Of a stretch of DNA of 64,000 nt, positions 22,986 to 34,840 are shown piece by piece. The stretch is from Lophium mytilinum (Eukaryota; Ascomycota; Dothideomycetes; Mytilinidiales; Mytilinidiaceae). The position numbers and the translations under genes are program-made. Location: positions 86,156 through 150,155 of the forward strand of contig MU004203.1 of NCBI GenBank assembly GCA_010093605.1, in the 5' to 3' direction. Position 1 is the stretch's first letter, and the number at the start of each line of letters is the position of its first letter. The notes under the pieces are model-generated. The model searched no databases and had not been told where the DNA came from. It worked only from the letters and a program-made list of their open reading frames with translations.

Positions 22986-24035
22986 AGCACAAGTTGTTCT
23001 TGACGAGTCCGAGGAAGCTCCTAGGATTCTTCAAGGTAGCTTCAGACCGAGCACGGCCGAAGCACTGCCCGCCAATACTCCTCTGAAAGCATTAAGGCAT
23101 CTCGCATCCCCTCCTACGAATGAGAGGCTCTGTTCTAAGACGCTGGGGCAAGCAACGCCAAATCTTTTCTTCAAGAGACGTTCGATCAAGTCACAGTCCG
23201 AGAAAGACATGACAGAGTTATTCAAACCCCTTCCGATGAGATCGCGTTATCCCTTCCCGTCGCAGGACATGGCATCAAGATCGGGTTTGATCTCACCGGC
23301 GGCAATGGAAAGACCATCATGAAGCAGATAACCGATAAGGAGGAGGGCGACAGTATTCATATATTCTTGTCAACGGTCTGGGTCAAGAGCAAGTCAGTTG
23401 GTTCGTCGACTATCCCGCCGTGGAAGGTATCACCTTCCCAGCAGTGAGCACGTCGAGGCAGCCTTGATGCAAACTTTACGACACGACATCACGACAGCAC
23501 AGGGTACGGGTGACTGCCACGGAGTTTGGGACATTGATTTTGTGCGATAGGCACAGCGATATGCGGTGCACTTAGGAGACAGGGAAGTTTTGAGCACGGC
23601 CTGGGACTAATCAACGTGGCTTTTGTTGTCGTGTTCTCCAGATAAATTCTTTGTCTATCTAGAACTTTCAGTCCAATCTTGCGCAAGATGCCATCTCATG
23701 CTAGATACCCAATCATTTTTCCCTTTTGCGTAAACTGCTAAGCCACTATAACACCTGTGATGGGTGGCTGGCCGTAGAGAGTTTCCCGACTCCCAACCCA
23801 ACGGTGAGGCTGTTCAACCACACTCCATCACCTATCCTACACCCTAAGCCCGCTCTAAGCTCAAGTGAGTTGCGGCTTCTCTCCCGATAGCGATCAGGTG
23901 AAGCGGATGAGTGAGCTGAAGTGAAGCTCAACATGCGCAGCTCACCGAGGTGAGCGTTAGGACGCTCTGCCGCTCTGGCGTCTTGTCTATAGGCTCTTAT
24001 CCTGGATATTCCAGATTCTTGCAAGTACTATTAGC

Positions 24036-24374
24036 ATGTCGACTTCTACCTCCCGCCCTGACCCAAGTAGGAGATACTTTGACCAGATGCTCGATACGGC
24101 ATATCATCCGGACACTTCCGCTATGTTCACCATAAATGATCATTCATCAAGCTTGAGGTCTAAGGCGTCCTCCACAGGGGAGGCTCCATTCACTTTGAAA
24201 AGCCATACATACCAAATCACTTCCTCAAGGCATCGATCAGGCCCGATCCTGAGTCTCCCGTCGGTTCCAGTCAAAGGAGGCTCTGGGCCAACCTTCGCGG
24301 CGTGTAGCCCTTCAGCAATCTCAGTTCTGGTCTGCGACAGAGACCTGCATTGTCCGCCTCCTCGGTTCCTTTAA
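24036..24374 (+). CDS. Hypothetical small protein, 112 aa
   Basis: An ATG-initiated frame with context AGCATG. The product begins MSTSTSRPDPSRRYFDQMLD and is Ser/Thr-rich, with no membrane segment or known motif. It lies in an area of degraded fragments, so it may be chance or a remnant. No intron evident. Confidence 0.25.
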   Translation: MSTSTSRPDPSRRYFDQMLDTAYHPDTSAMFTINDHSSSLRSKASSTGEAPFTLKSHTYQITSSRHRSGPILSLPSVPVKGGSGPTFAACSPSAISVLVCDRDLHCPPPRFL

Positions 24375-25702
24375 GGGTCGCCTTGTTCTTGCTCCACTGG
24401 ACAAGGCAACCTCGTAAGGTACTCCTGCTGACTTTCTTCTTCCTATAGGTTGCTCATGATGCAAAATTACGCTGGAGGACTTCATAGCATTGTCGAGTAG
24501 GGGCCGGAGTGGTGGAGAGGTCCTTGATCGTTAGAGCGTTTTGAGAGCCGGCTTTCCAAAAGACAAACGGGTCAGAGGGACTCACTGTCTTGAGTCCGAT
24601 GATTACTGCGCTGTCGGTTTTGAAGATCAAGATAGCAAAAGCAAGGAAGCCATAGCTCACGGCATGGTGTACACTTGGAGATTTTGAATTTGACTACCTG
24701 CTCATTCACACTCTCGACAGTCCTTTCTCGCCAGGCATACTGCCAACCCCGATCCTTAGCCCGCTATATGCATGGTCTAGCGAATTGCATCTTTCCTTTC
24801 TTCGCTCGCCTAAGGGTATGGTGCCTTCATGCGATGGGTGCTGTTGCGATGCTTGTATCGTGATTCCATTTCTTCGTCATGGCAAAATCTCCGAGTGCCA
24901 GAACTGGGCACAAAGGACTGCGACGGCAATATGCTTCGCAGTTGTTAGAGCCTGGTTTGTCACTGTATACCTCCTATCTAGATGCCGTACGCACCAAGTT
25001 CATCGGCCTCGCCAGCAGGCAAGTTGCTGCGCGAGTTGGATGGTGAGGCCCGGGCCGATCTGGTGATGCGGGACAGTGAAGTGGCGCGACGGCGCCTAGA
25101 TTGCCGGATCTGAATCTCGTGTTTTTTTCTCGCGCATGGAAAGGTGGGTAGGATATAGGATCGATGTGGAGAAGTGAGGTGGAGGGATCGTTCGTCGCGG
25201 ACTCATTGAATGGAACTTGGGGATAGTGAAGGCGGCTGGATTGTTGCGCAAAACCTGCGGAAAAAGCGCGACTTGGCAATTTAGAGATGGGGGGTAGGAT
25301 AAGATACTCTGAACTTAGACACTCATGCTGGCTTCACTGCGAGTTGGCATCTGTCCCGACCGTCGTGATATAGCGTTGTGCGTGGCGCCAGAAATCGAGG
25401 GAACGGTGAAGAAGGTGAACAATTCCAACACGAGAGCGTGCTGCAAATGAAAGCAAGCAGAAGCTATGGAACTTTGGAAAAGAATCAAAAACGCAATGTT
25501 GGTGCCGTGAGCGTATGTGGATGAGGTGAAATGAACGTGCGACCTGATTCACGTTAAGGGAGCATCAGTCGAGGAGCCTACACAACTATTGCAGCATAAT
25601 CTACAGGCTGCATACCTTGAAAGGCGTGCCAGAGATGCGTGGCGGGGTGCGCGGCTAGTACAATAGTTCGTGGCGTGGCAGCAAACGCGCCCTGTCAAAG
25701 GG
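24375..25702. other. No gene recognised
   Basis: Short overlapping frames only, including minus-strand frames at 24974-25279 and 25334-25794 without recognisable motifs. No repeat seen. Confidence 0.4.
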
Positions 25703-25712
25703 TATATATTTA
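25703..25712 (+). promoter_or_regulatory. TATA-like element upstream of U6 copy 2
   Basis: TATATATTTA about 20-28 bp before the inferred 5' end of the U6 gene, matching the arrangement in copy 1. Confidence 0.6.
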
Positions 25713-25730
25713 CTATAAAATAAGACCCTC

Positions 25731-25886
25731 CGCCTTCGGGCATTTGGTCAATTTGAAACAACACAGAGAAGGTGTGTACCATTCCTCGTAACACTCAGCT
25801 TCAAAACTAATATCTGTCAGATTAGCATGGCCCCTGCACTAAGGATGACACGCTTTATCAAAGAGTAGCTTCAAATAATTTTTTTT
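25731..25886 (+). ncRNA. U6 spliceosomal snRNA, intron-containing (copy 2)
   Basis: Same structure as the copy at 1652-1806. It has the 5' stem-loop GCCTTCGGGC, CATTTGGTCAATTTGAAAC, the ACAGAGAAG box, a 49-nt intron (25772-25820), ATTAGCATGGCCCCTGC, the internal stem-loop with ACTAAGGATGACACGC, a 3' tail, and an 8-T terminator at 25879-25886. All catalytic elements (ACAGAGA, the AGC triad and the stem-loop bulge region) are intact in both copies, so either or both may be active. The spliced exon sequence appears identical between the copies over the conserved core. The mature ends are inferred. Confidence 0.92.
25772..25820 (+). other. Spliceosomal intron inside U6 copy 2
   Basis: 49 nt, GTGTGT donor, ACTAAT branch 9 nt before the terminal AG, CAG acceptor. 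The segment AACACTCAGCTTCAAAACTA is shared with the copy 1 intron, while the 5' halves differ. Confidence 0.85.
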
Positions 25887-25910
25887 AGCTTTTTTAATGT
25901 GCTTAGACCA

Positions 25911-25921
25911 GGTTCGAGCCG
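25911..25921 (+). promoter_or_regulatory. Downstream B-box of U6 copy 2
   Basis: GGTTCGAGCCG, a near-consensus RNA polymerase III B-box, 24 nt past the T-run terminator. Same placement as in copy 1. Confidence 0.65.
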
Positions 25922-26666
25922 CTTGGCGGCCACCTTTTTCTTTTTGCCTGTAAATAGGCGAAGGATATAGGCACCATTATCAGCCCTGTTATTGCCATTC
26001 GCTCCATCCATCAGCCATAACGGGTATGCAACGCGTGAACCTCGCGCAGTGTAGGCAACGCGTTGGTCAGGGTCTGGCTGGAGGTGTTCGAACTGGGATG
26101 GTTCTCCATTTATCTACTCCAACAAGGTAACAGAAAGAAGGGCTCTCTTTCTATCGAGGCCTGCAAAGTACCCAGCCTACAGTATTAACTCTGTAATTGT
26201 TATATTTTATAGTATAGGTAGCTTCTTAGGAGCCTTCACCTAGCGAGGTCGATGACGACTTGGGGCTCCGCATGAGTCTGTAAGGCATTAAAGGAGACCG
26301 ACCGCGCTCTATTTACTGTGGCTCGCGCTTCGATAAAGTGTTGTAAGTAGAATGGTACGTAATAAGACGGACATTACTATATGCACTTGCTATATTGCAT
26401 GTTGATCATTATTGGAGAGTCCTACCTGCATACTGGGAGTACGGCCCTTAACATCAAGATGTGAGACGCAAGGCTCTAGGGTCTGTACATATGGGTCAAC
26501 ACTTTCTCATGCATTGATTGATCTGTCCTTTGCTTATAAGTTATTGATGATTCAATAGATCTTGTAGTCATTCCTATCTCGCTACGGCCTGGCATGCACA
26601 CAGATCGAACATAGCGTCTACATAAGAATATGAGGTGAGATATCCATACCGTCTCACACAAGCTCT
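25922..26666. other. Intergenic between U6 copy 2 and gene B
   Basis: No coding signal. U6 copy 2 (+) and gene B (-) converge on this stretch. Confidence 0.5.
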
Positions 26667-29600
26667 CTAAAGCTCGTCCTCCATGCTTTCGCCATTTCCT
26701 TCATTTGCAGCACTCCAATCTGGCATCTCCTCATCCTCGCCTTCGACATGGCCCGTGGAGGTCCACTCCCGGACCACAAAGATGAAGCGCTCTCCTTCTT
26801 GGCGAACAGTGATTATTGGACAATCAAGGGTGGTGTTCTCTTCAGATTGAGTGGGAGAAACGTTATCGGTAGGCGCAGTAGAGGCTTCACCATTCGTAGG
26901 ATCTCCGACGCTGATGCCTGCGTCAGCACTTGTGGACTCGGAGTTGTCGTTAACATCCGTAAGGTCGACAGTATCCGCTTCCCGTTCCACGTTCTGCTCA
27001 CCTCCCCGGCCGTCATTCCTGAAGACCTTCATGAAGCGGATGCACTTGGTTTCGAACCCTCTCCATGTGCGTGTCTTCTCTCCAAACTTCGCTTGGAAGC
27101 GCTTGAACATTGCCACCCAGCCAGGATAGGCCCTAGACGCCGCTTCACCTCCAGGCATATTCTGAACTTCTCTTCGGAACTCCGTCTCAATCCAATCCAG
27201 CTCCTCCGGACTCCAGAGGCGGCGGTCATAGCCGGCAATGCGACTGCCACCGCAACGGCGGATGTATAGGCGTCGCCAGCTATTGATGATGGTGATCCAA
27301 TCTTGGTTGGACCAATCCACCTCGTCTGCGTGCTTGTATCGCCAGATCACCACTTCCTGGGTGATCTTATGCCTCCGGCGGACAACTATATCTCTTGGTT
27401 GGTCACGCTCGTACGCAGGGCCGTCGGCATCTAGTATCTCCCAGTTCGCCTTGTCCTCGTCTGAAAGTCTCTCATCTTCATCACCCTCATTGGCGAGGAT
27501 TGACAGTGTCGAGACACCTCCGGCGCCAACCGAGCCTTCGTCAAGTGCGTTGGAGGAGACCTGTGCACTACCGGAAGGGCCCGCTTGGGCGGTTTCAGTG
27601 TCCAGTCTAGCCTTTTTGCGGGCCGGCGCCTGAGTATTTCGAGCTGCCCGAGGCCTAAGCACTCTTCCAGTATGTCCTCTATCTTCTGTGCCACCTTGGG
27701 TCACGTCAGATTCGTGACAACCCTCGTTGTTGGGGCCATTGTTTTCAGCTGGCATTCGCTCTTCATCATTCTCGTCGAGGGACAGACCCCTCTTCCGCTT
27801 TCCAAGATTTGTCCTGCTTTCAATCGGCGCGGACGTAGTGGTTGCGTTTTCTGTAAGCCTAGTCGAAGGAGGCTGCAGGTTAGGGTTGGCGATACCAGTA
27901 CTTGTCCCTTGATCAGCTATGTCCATTCGTTCGCCAGCGGCTTCACTTCCTCCTCTGGAAACAACTTCGGCCCCACGAGAAGAACCTCCAGTATTGTTAT
28001 TCGATTGGCTGCTGGTGAGTGACTCGATATGGTGTTCACGAACGGGCATTGAAGAGGTGATGTTATCCAAGTTAGGAACACTCCTGTTGAGTGGGGCTGT
28101 GGGCAAGGTACTCGGCAGTTCCTCAAACGGGTAGAGATGCTTAAACATATCACGAAACCGATCTGCGTAGGCTTTGCCATTTGGCCGGGCCTGAGCTAAG
28201 GCGATCCTGTCCAGAGTCGTGGCGTCCTCAGTGATAAGTGTAGCTTGCGTCTCCTGAATGCGCTCATCTTCCTTAGACAGCACATAATGAATGCTCCTCT
28301 GAAGGTCGGCCGGATTGAAGCCACCTAGGAATGGTATAGGATACACGGCATCGTATAGACTGAGGGCCGCTTGGTTCAGAGACCCGGTGAAATGTTTCAA
28401 GACGGCGGGCATCCTGTCATCCACAAAGCGAGGTCCGGGTCCCCTTTGGTATTCTGTCTCAGTGACCGGAGATTTCCTATTGTGTGATTCTGGAGCCTGT
28501 ATGAACGCTGAGGGTATCTTCTCTTCAGCAGATCGACGGCCACTTCGACGCTGAAATTGGGGAGGCACAGCCATTGGCAATGGCTGGTCGTAGTCTACCC
28601 GCTCCTTGTGAGACTTGACACTCTCCTCAACAATTTTGACCTGTGCAAGCATACGAGCCTCGTCTGCGGCTTTTTGGGTGGTGAATCGACGAGTATTTCT
28701 CGCAATCGCTGCGTTGTCCTGATTTCTAGTCCTCTGAGCCTCTTCATGCTGCCGAGCAAATGTGCTCTCGATACGGTCAAGGTGATCTTGACGCTCCTGG
28801 ATCCAGTCCTGTTTCAAGTCCTGGATTCTTTTCTTGAGGCCCTCTAGCTTATTCTGCATACCCTCAAGCACGATCGGTATCATCAAAACAGGTTGTCGTT
28901 GGATTTCGATCATGAGTTCGTCCCCTGGGTCTTTGCCGTACACGTCGCGGAATACCATTCTAGGCAAAGCCTCGCTGGTCCCCGTGAAGTCTGCGGGAAT
29001 AATCATGAAGCGTCGCTTCTCAGGGGCGGTCTGGTTAATCTGATCATTCACACGCCGGAGAAGTGGTATCATCTTCTCACAGCGGTGCATCGTGATCCAC
29101 ACAAATTCTTCCTCGTCTTGGACCGGATCTCCATCTCTGTGTACTCGGAAGTCTGGATCCGCAACATCTGGCTTGAGCAAATGCGCAGTCTTCTTGAGAT
29201 CCTCGGCCGCACGTCCGTTCCGCACTGCCTCTGTGTGGTTGTACTCGGTTCCAAGCTCACGTAGCTCGTTTGGAGAAATGGCCATCTGCCCGGGCAGCTT
29301 GAGGGCGTCGTGAAAGGACACCGCACGATATTTACCGCTATATACGACAAGGTCCGGCGTTGGATTCTCGTAATACTGACAAGCAAAATGGCATCGCTTG
29401 ACAGTTCGACCGTAGCCCTTGGCAAACTGCTTGTTCTTCCCGTACAGATATCTACATTTCTTACACGGCTTGTACGCTACGGTGAGCGGGCAGTACTTCC
29501 ATGTACCAACAAGCTGGCCGTCGGCATCGGCCATGACGCCGTCTCCTAGACCACCAGGCTGAAGACGGCCGTCATTAACGATGTTTATCTTGGTTTTGTT

Positions 29601-30776
29601 GTCGTTCGACGAACTCGAAGGTTCGCTCGGCATGGGGAGGCCTTCACCGGACTCTGTTATAGGGTCCGTTACTTGGAAGTGCTCCTGCTCGATGAAGGTA
29701 ACGTTCTCCAGGTAGCGTCCAACAGTCCAATCCTTCTCAAAAAGCTTCCCGATCGCTTCCGCCCCTTCAAGCTCTTTCCCAGTCTGTATGGCGTGTCGCA
29801 GAGCGACCGAATACTCGTCAGGGTGAATTGGTAGATCATTAGGCTCTGGCCCATCCGGTGCGGCGACAGTCAGTTGTGGCCAGTTCTGATTTGGCTTGGG
29901 AAGAAAGACTACATCTTCTGCTGTTCCGAGGACACTACGAAGCTGGTGAATGTTAGATGGAACTATGGGAGAGCCACGGAAAGGGCAAACACTTACATCA
30001 GTCGCGTAGGCTATCGCGAGACGAGTCGTCGCAGCATCCTGGGCGCCCTGGACATGGACGTCGTTCCCCACGGCCTCTTTCTGTAAAGCATGCCGGATAT
30101 CTAGTGGTAGTTCGGTTGGCACACTCGCCGCGTCCGCCGCCCATCGCGCCATTCTCCTCTCATCGCGACCTTCCGCGGTATTGGGGTCTGCCATCTCGTC
30201 ATCTTTCCTGGCCTTAGCGGTGGGCTTCCGTTCGCGTCGTGGGCGTAGGTCTGCTTGAACAGCGTCTGCATTGTCCTTCTGATCTGTTCCTTTTTGGTCC
30301 TCCTTCAAGTTCTTTGATTTTGACTTCTTTAGCGCAGCTACATCACCCTTAGTCGTGGTTGCGGCCTTTTCTGGGGACTTGGTGGTGAGTGTCCTGGCGA
30401 TCCTTCTACCGCGCGCAACAGTTTCGATAGCGACGACAGCAGCATCCTCCATGAGGTGATCTTCTCCCACATGGGTGGTAGCAATTTGGTTTTGCGCGAG
30501 AGTGCTAGGTTGCGCGACTCCAGTCGTATGGGTACCAGCGCTTTGGACAGCGCGCGTCGGGTTCTAATTGCGGAGGTCAGCTTCATCTTTGCCATCGCTG
30601 GAAGGGTATTGTGTACTCACCGGAAGCTGGATGGGTCCCGTGTTGCCAACCTTGGCCCTTTTGCTGCCCTTCGCCTTCGGTAATGCTGTCGCATTGTTCT
30701 GCAACATCGGAGGATTGGCTGGCGCATCTTCCTGCGCCTTTCGCTTGCGCAGGCGCGCACCTGTAGTCTCTTCCAT
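26667..30776 (-). CDS. Family gene B: GDG-core / CxxC / SANT-like nuclear protein, 1332 aa
   Basis: Model (minus): exon 1 30776-30621, intron 30620-30564 (57 nt; GTGAGT donor, GCTGAC branch, TAG acceptor), exon 2 30563-29997, intron 29996-29943 (54 nt; GTAAGT, CTAAC branch, CAG), exon 3 29942-26667. Both introns are phase 0. The second has no stop, so the frame also reads through it. Start ATG 30776 gives MEETTGARLRKRKAQEDAPA. Layout: basic N-terminus; family core EKDWTVGRYLENVTFIE, GLGDGVMADADGQLVGTWK (about 372), cysteines PCKKC...CHFAC (about 397-424), RAVSFHDALKLPG; a Gln/Glu-rich probable coiled coil (about 600-720); a disordered linker; a C-terminal SANT-like block (about 1090-1215) with RRRHKITQ, VDWSNQDWITIINSWRRLYI, GYDRRLWSPEELDWIE; an acidic end. 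Function unknown; nuclear by composition. Confidence 0.9.
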
Positions 30777-32532
30777 CCTGCACAAATATGGTTGTGGTTC
30801 GAGGAGTATGGCGAAGTTTATTGGTGTTGCCAGGTACTTCTCTGTGGGGGTGATGGAAGGTGCTCTGGTGGAGGAAGCTGTAGGGAAATGGAGCTTAAAC
30901 AGAGAAATGATGCTAGAAGTATGGTAATGCGCCGAGAATAACGCCGACACTATATCCACGGTGAATGATCTCCTACGAGCGACTCGAGAGGTCATTCACT
31001 AACCACCTCGAACGCGTAAACATCGCGTCGATCTGAGCAACGCGAAAATCTACGCGCAGAGAGTCTTGCAGCTATATATCTCTCTGTATGATAGAAATCT
31101 AGACATTTAAATAGGTGTTTTGGCGGTATAGATACGCCCCTGAAGTCCGAACGTAGTTGGAACACTTGCGTCAAACCTACCTGTACTTATAGGCAGTTTC
31201 AACGCACCGCAGATCAGACGACTAGTTTTCCGCGTGACGCTGGAAACTGCTTGGGTTAACCATCTGAGCCTGCTTGATCGAATGAGGTTTGGCGCAGTTT
31301 GATAGCGATCCTGGCGCTCCGGAACATACTATCAGTTTAGTGCATAGACATCTGCCCAACTCCTTCCCCGACGGCCTTTGCATCCTACTTGGCATTGAAA
31401 TGACAAGCTAGGGGACTTCGTACGGCAGCATCTGGGTGGAAGATCGTTCGTTGTAAAGCATCTAATCTAGACGCTAATATTTCTTACATCCTGTTTGGCA
31501 CCTTGATCCCGTCTTAGAGGACCTTAGGCGCCGGCATAGACTTGGAAAAGGGAAGCGCAAAGGCATGCCTTTTTCCTAGGGTGTCGCTCCCTAGATCCTA
31601 TTACCGCCTTGAAAAATTTGGTAAGGCACTCCTGACATTGTTAAGTTGGCGGAAAATATGTAGATTTAGCGGCATTCTCATTTGAAGCGTAAAGAACGTT
31701 ACATGCTATCCGAGTTTTCACGACGTAGCAGAGGACTCTTGCTACTGCTTGAACGTGGAAAATGGGTACTTTCAACCCCTGTGTAATTTTATGGTTTTGG
31801 AATAGTACATCCAGTTGAATCTTTTACGATACGCCGGAGATCTCGTGACGCTGCTTTCAAGCGGTAAGAGGATGTGGAAAGTGTACCAGTAATACTTGAT
31901 CTTTTAATCGCCTTGGATGGTACATTTATCTCGAGTTTATATAGTCCGTTTGAGGACTTCCAATACCGCTGGCAGTGTGAAAAGTGCTGGAGTCAGCCAC
32001 TTAATGGTCTGAAGAGGGTTGAACTGTAAACGTAACATCCGGTGTGAGAATTAATTGCATGTTGGCCCGCCTTATACTGCGGTAGCTGGAAAGCCAATCG
32101 GTGAAGATGACAGGAAAAAAAGGATGCCGAGAGATAGAAAAGCTCATGAGTGAAAGCACAAGAACAAAGGAACGAAGAGGGTATGGGAGAAGATTGTGGC
32201 GTGTCAGGATATATTTTTGCACAATAGCCAGGCAACGTAAGCGATATTGAGAGAACTTGTATTGTTATGACCGAAAGAAACTACTTTACAAGACAAAATA
32301 AACGCAGAAGGGCATGCCCACTACGGGCACAACAAGTCCAACTACGATCAATACCCTTAATTTCCTCCCTCTTCGTCCCCTTCCTGGGCCCCCCTTCTAT
32401 GTGTTCGTCCTTTGTCTCCGCTCGAACCTCATCGCCGTACCCACTCCGAGTAAGCAATCTCACCAAAGACGAACTACTCCGTGCCTCCCTACCGGGACTC
32501 TTGAGTTGTGGGAGAAGTTCTATTGAGAGCAC
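30777..32532. other. Intergenic between genes B and C
   Basis: No recognised gene. A minus-strand frame at 32281-32532 just past the gene C stop (GGPRKGTKREEIKGI) is charged and may be 3' remnant sequence. I cannot join it to C by a clear splice. Confidence 0.45.
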
Positions 32533-33276
32533 CTACTCTGACTGATCGTCGTCGGCATTTTGAGCGTCTTCTTCTGCCTCGGAGGTTGGGAGAGAGGACA
32601 GAGAACTGCTCGTCGTGCTCTGGGTGTGGCTGGGGGGCTCGAAGCCGAACATTCTTCTCAGGTTGTTAGCCCTAATGCGGTCCTCTTCGTGGACGTGTCT
32701 CAACACAGCTTGGGCGGTCGGATCGTTCTCCCAAGTTAAGGCATGGGTAGCGTTGGATTCATTGGCGCGAGGCTTCAGCTTGCGTGCGTTCCGGGCCTGT
32801 CTGGCCTGCTCTTCGATGTATGTTGGACCAAAGCCCTCGAGAATGTCTGTGCGGATGGAGAAGCCGTAGGGGTTCTGAAGGGCATTGTGAAGGGCGACCT
32901 CTCGGGGCTGGTACTGGATGGAGTCCGCGCGTCCCTTTTCTTTCAGTTCTGGGCCAACAAGATGCTCTTTGCGCCAGCATCCAATGATCTCTCCTGTCAA
33001 GTCTGCAATCACGCCGTGTCCGAAGTTCCGCTGATCGAGACCGCCGGTGTTGTATATCGTCAAGCATGTAGTTGCTGTTGCTTGGGTTGAGAGGGGAGTA
33101 GGCCCCTGGGCGGGAATGATGGCGATTTGATCAAGAGGGATAAATGTGGCACCCTCAAGCTTCGTAGCATCTTCTTGATGGACGGCTACATCTTGACACC
33201 AGTTTGTTCCCACAGCCTGAGGTGCCGATATGACTGCAGATGGCCCAATCCCCGTAGTTTTCGATGTTAAGTCCAT
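32533..33276 (-). CDS. Family gene C: short core-only member, 247 aa
   Basis: Single-exon frame; ATG 33276 gives MDLTSKTTGIGPSAV. An in-frame extension to 33327 lacks an ATG. The family core is clear: RNFGHGVIADLTGEIIGCW at about 83-101, and PREVALHNALQNPYGF at about 124-139, equivalent to RMVSRHHGLQMPFG in gene A and SRLVALHNNL in gene E. The GDG is GHG here. The cysteine cluster found in A, B and E between these two blocks is missing, as are the helical middle and the SANT-like domain. It ends in a Ser-rich then acidic tail. It could act as a core-only partner or competitor of the long paralogs, or be a shortened non-functional copy. The frame is intact with no break, which favours a working gene. 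Confidence 0.8.
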   Translation of the reverse strand: MDLTSKTTGIGPSAVISAPQAVGTNWCQDVAVHQEDATKLEGATFIPLDQIAIIPAQGPTPLSTQATATTCLTIYNTGGLDQRNFGHGVIADLTGEIIGCWRKEHLVGPELKEKGRADSIQYQPREVALHNALQNPYGFSIRTDILEGFGPTYIEEQARQARNARKLKPRANESNATHALTWENDPTAQAVLRHVHEEDRIRANNLRRMFGFEPPSHTQSTTSSSLSSLPTSEAEEDAQNADDDQSE

Positions 33277-34840
33277 TTTTCGCTGTTGGAAGTGTTTTGG
33301 CTGGGCAGTGTTGAGTGTACAGAGCACGCTGAGATCGGTGGGGTTTCAGAAGCGTGGGATGGATGAAAGGGGTCGATTGAAGTCGCCGATCAAGGATGTG
33401 AGGCGTTTGAAGGTTGGTGGAGTTCTATGAGGTTGAACACGAGAGTGGTAGAAGATTGAAGTTCTTGCGGTTAAGCTGTGAGGCGCACTAGGGTTGACAC
33501 ACCGTGGAGAGCTTGGTAGTCGATAAAGAAGAGCCTGTGGATGGATGACAAGCGCTGGGATATGACCATTGGAGTCGCTGAAGGAGAGGAAGATAGATGA
33601 GGAGTCTTGAGGGCTGGCTACAGAATGTGTCGTCGCAGGTACATGTGAATGATGTGTGGGCGTCCGTGCGCTCTTGTTCTTTGATTGTCATCGTAAGGTT
33701 GATGCAGGGCGCCTACAATCTACTCTTTTCGCGGCCATCGCAGAGTAGCTGATAGCTCCATCTGAATAGTACATAAAGCTTCCATATCAGTTAAAATAAG
33801 CCCGGTACCATTTGATCTATACTTCAGTCCTGGCCAAAAGCACTTGAAACAGTTGCTCGTCAGTGAAATTTATCTCCCACCCCTGGATCAGCAACAACTT
33901 TGAATTGGGGACATATGAACCGACGTTGGGTATCATGTCTATGACAACTGCGAAGGGGAGGCTTATATCCGCATTTAATTATATCGTATATGTTGCATAA
34001 TGATTGGATTAAGAAGATGAGCCCTTGTGCCACTCTACTTCAGGCACTATATCTCAAATTATAGCGCGTAAATGCGGTCTTATTTCAACTGAACTATACC
34101 TCACATACGCGCAATACCATACCTGTCCATATGCCTGTGTCCCTGCCTACTGCCCAAGCTCTGGAAAGCCAGTCCTCCTTCGGCCGCAGTGACGACGCAT
34201 CCCAATATCCCATTTCTTGCCTCCCTATCTTTTCTCTCCGAGATGTTGCCTGAGCACATAGCTTGTACAGATTGGAAGCCGGCTAGAATAATCCCTTTAG
34301 TCGGAAAAGGAAGGCCGCTCGAATCCGCGCAGCAAAATCACGAAGGGGTATAGCGGAGACCGGTAGTGGAAAGGGGTTCAGGAGGAGGATTAGAAGGGAG
34401 GCCCGAGGGCATCGAGGATACCGGTGGAAGAGCTTGATGGCCGAAGCAGAATGCCGAGATGGAAGGAATCTGGAGTTTTGGTCGATGAATATAAAGGCTA
34501 TGTCTGACTGAACTATTATATCTCTATTCTAGCACCTCGGAATTGAAAGAGTAGCACATTCATCCCAGAATCAATGTACATGCATGGATGCCACTGCCTG
34601 AAATTATTCAATGTGTTTCCAGAAAAATGCGTCGATACGTTCCGACAGACTTGAAAACTCGCTAGAGGACTCCAAGTGGCATACAGGTGTAGACATACGG
34701 GATTAGGGTGCCACTTTTATACTTCTAATATGCCCGGCTTGCCACTTCACCCGCGCCATCAGCTTACCGCATTCGCAGTCCTTGACTGTGCAGACCGCAA
34801 CCACGCACAATTCCTTCCTGATCTCGAGAAGCCGTCGAAA
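33277..34840. other. Intergenic; divergent promoters of gene C and the membrane-protein gene
   Basis: No coding signal, RNA gene or repeat recognised. Confidence 0.45.
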
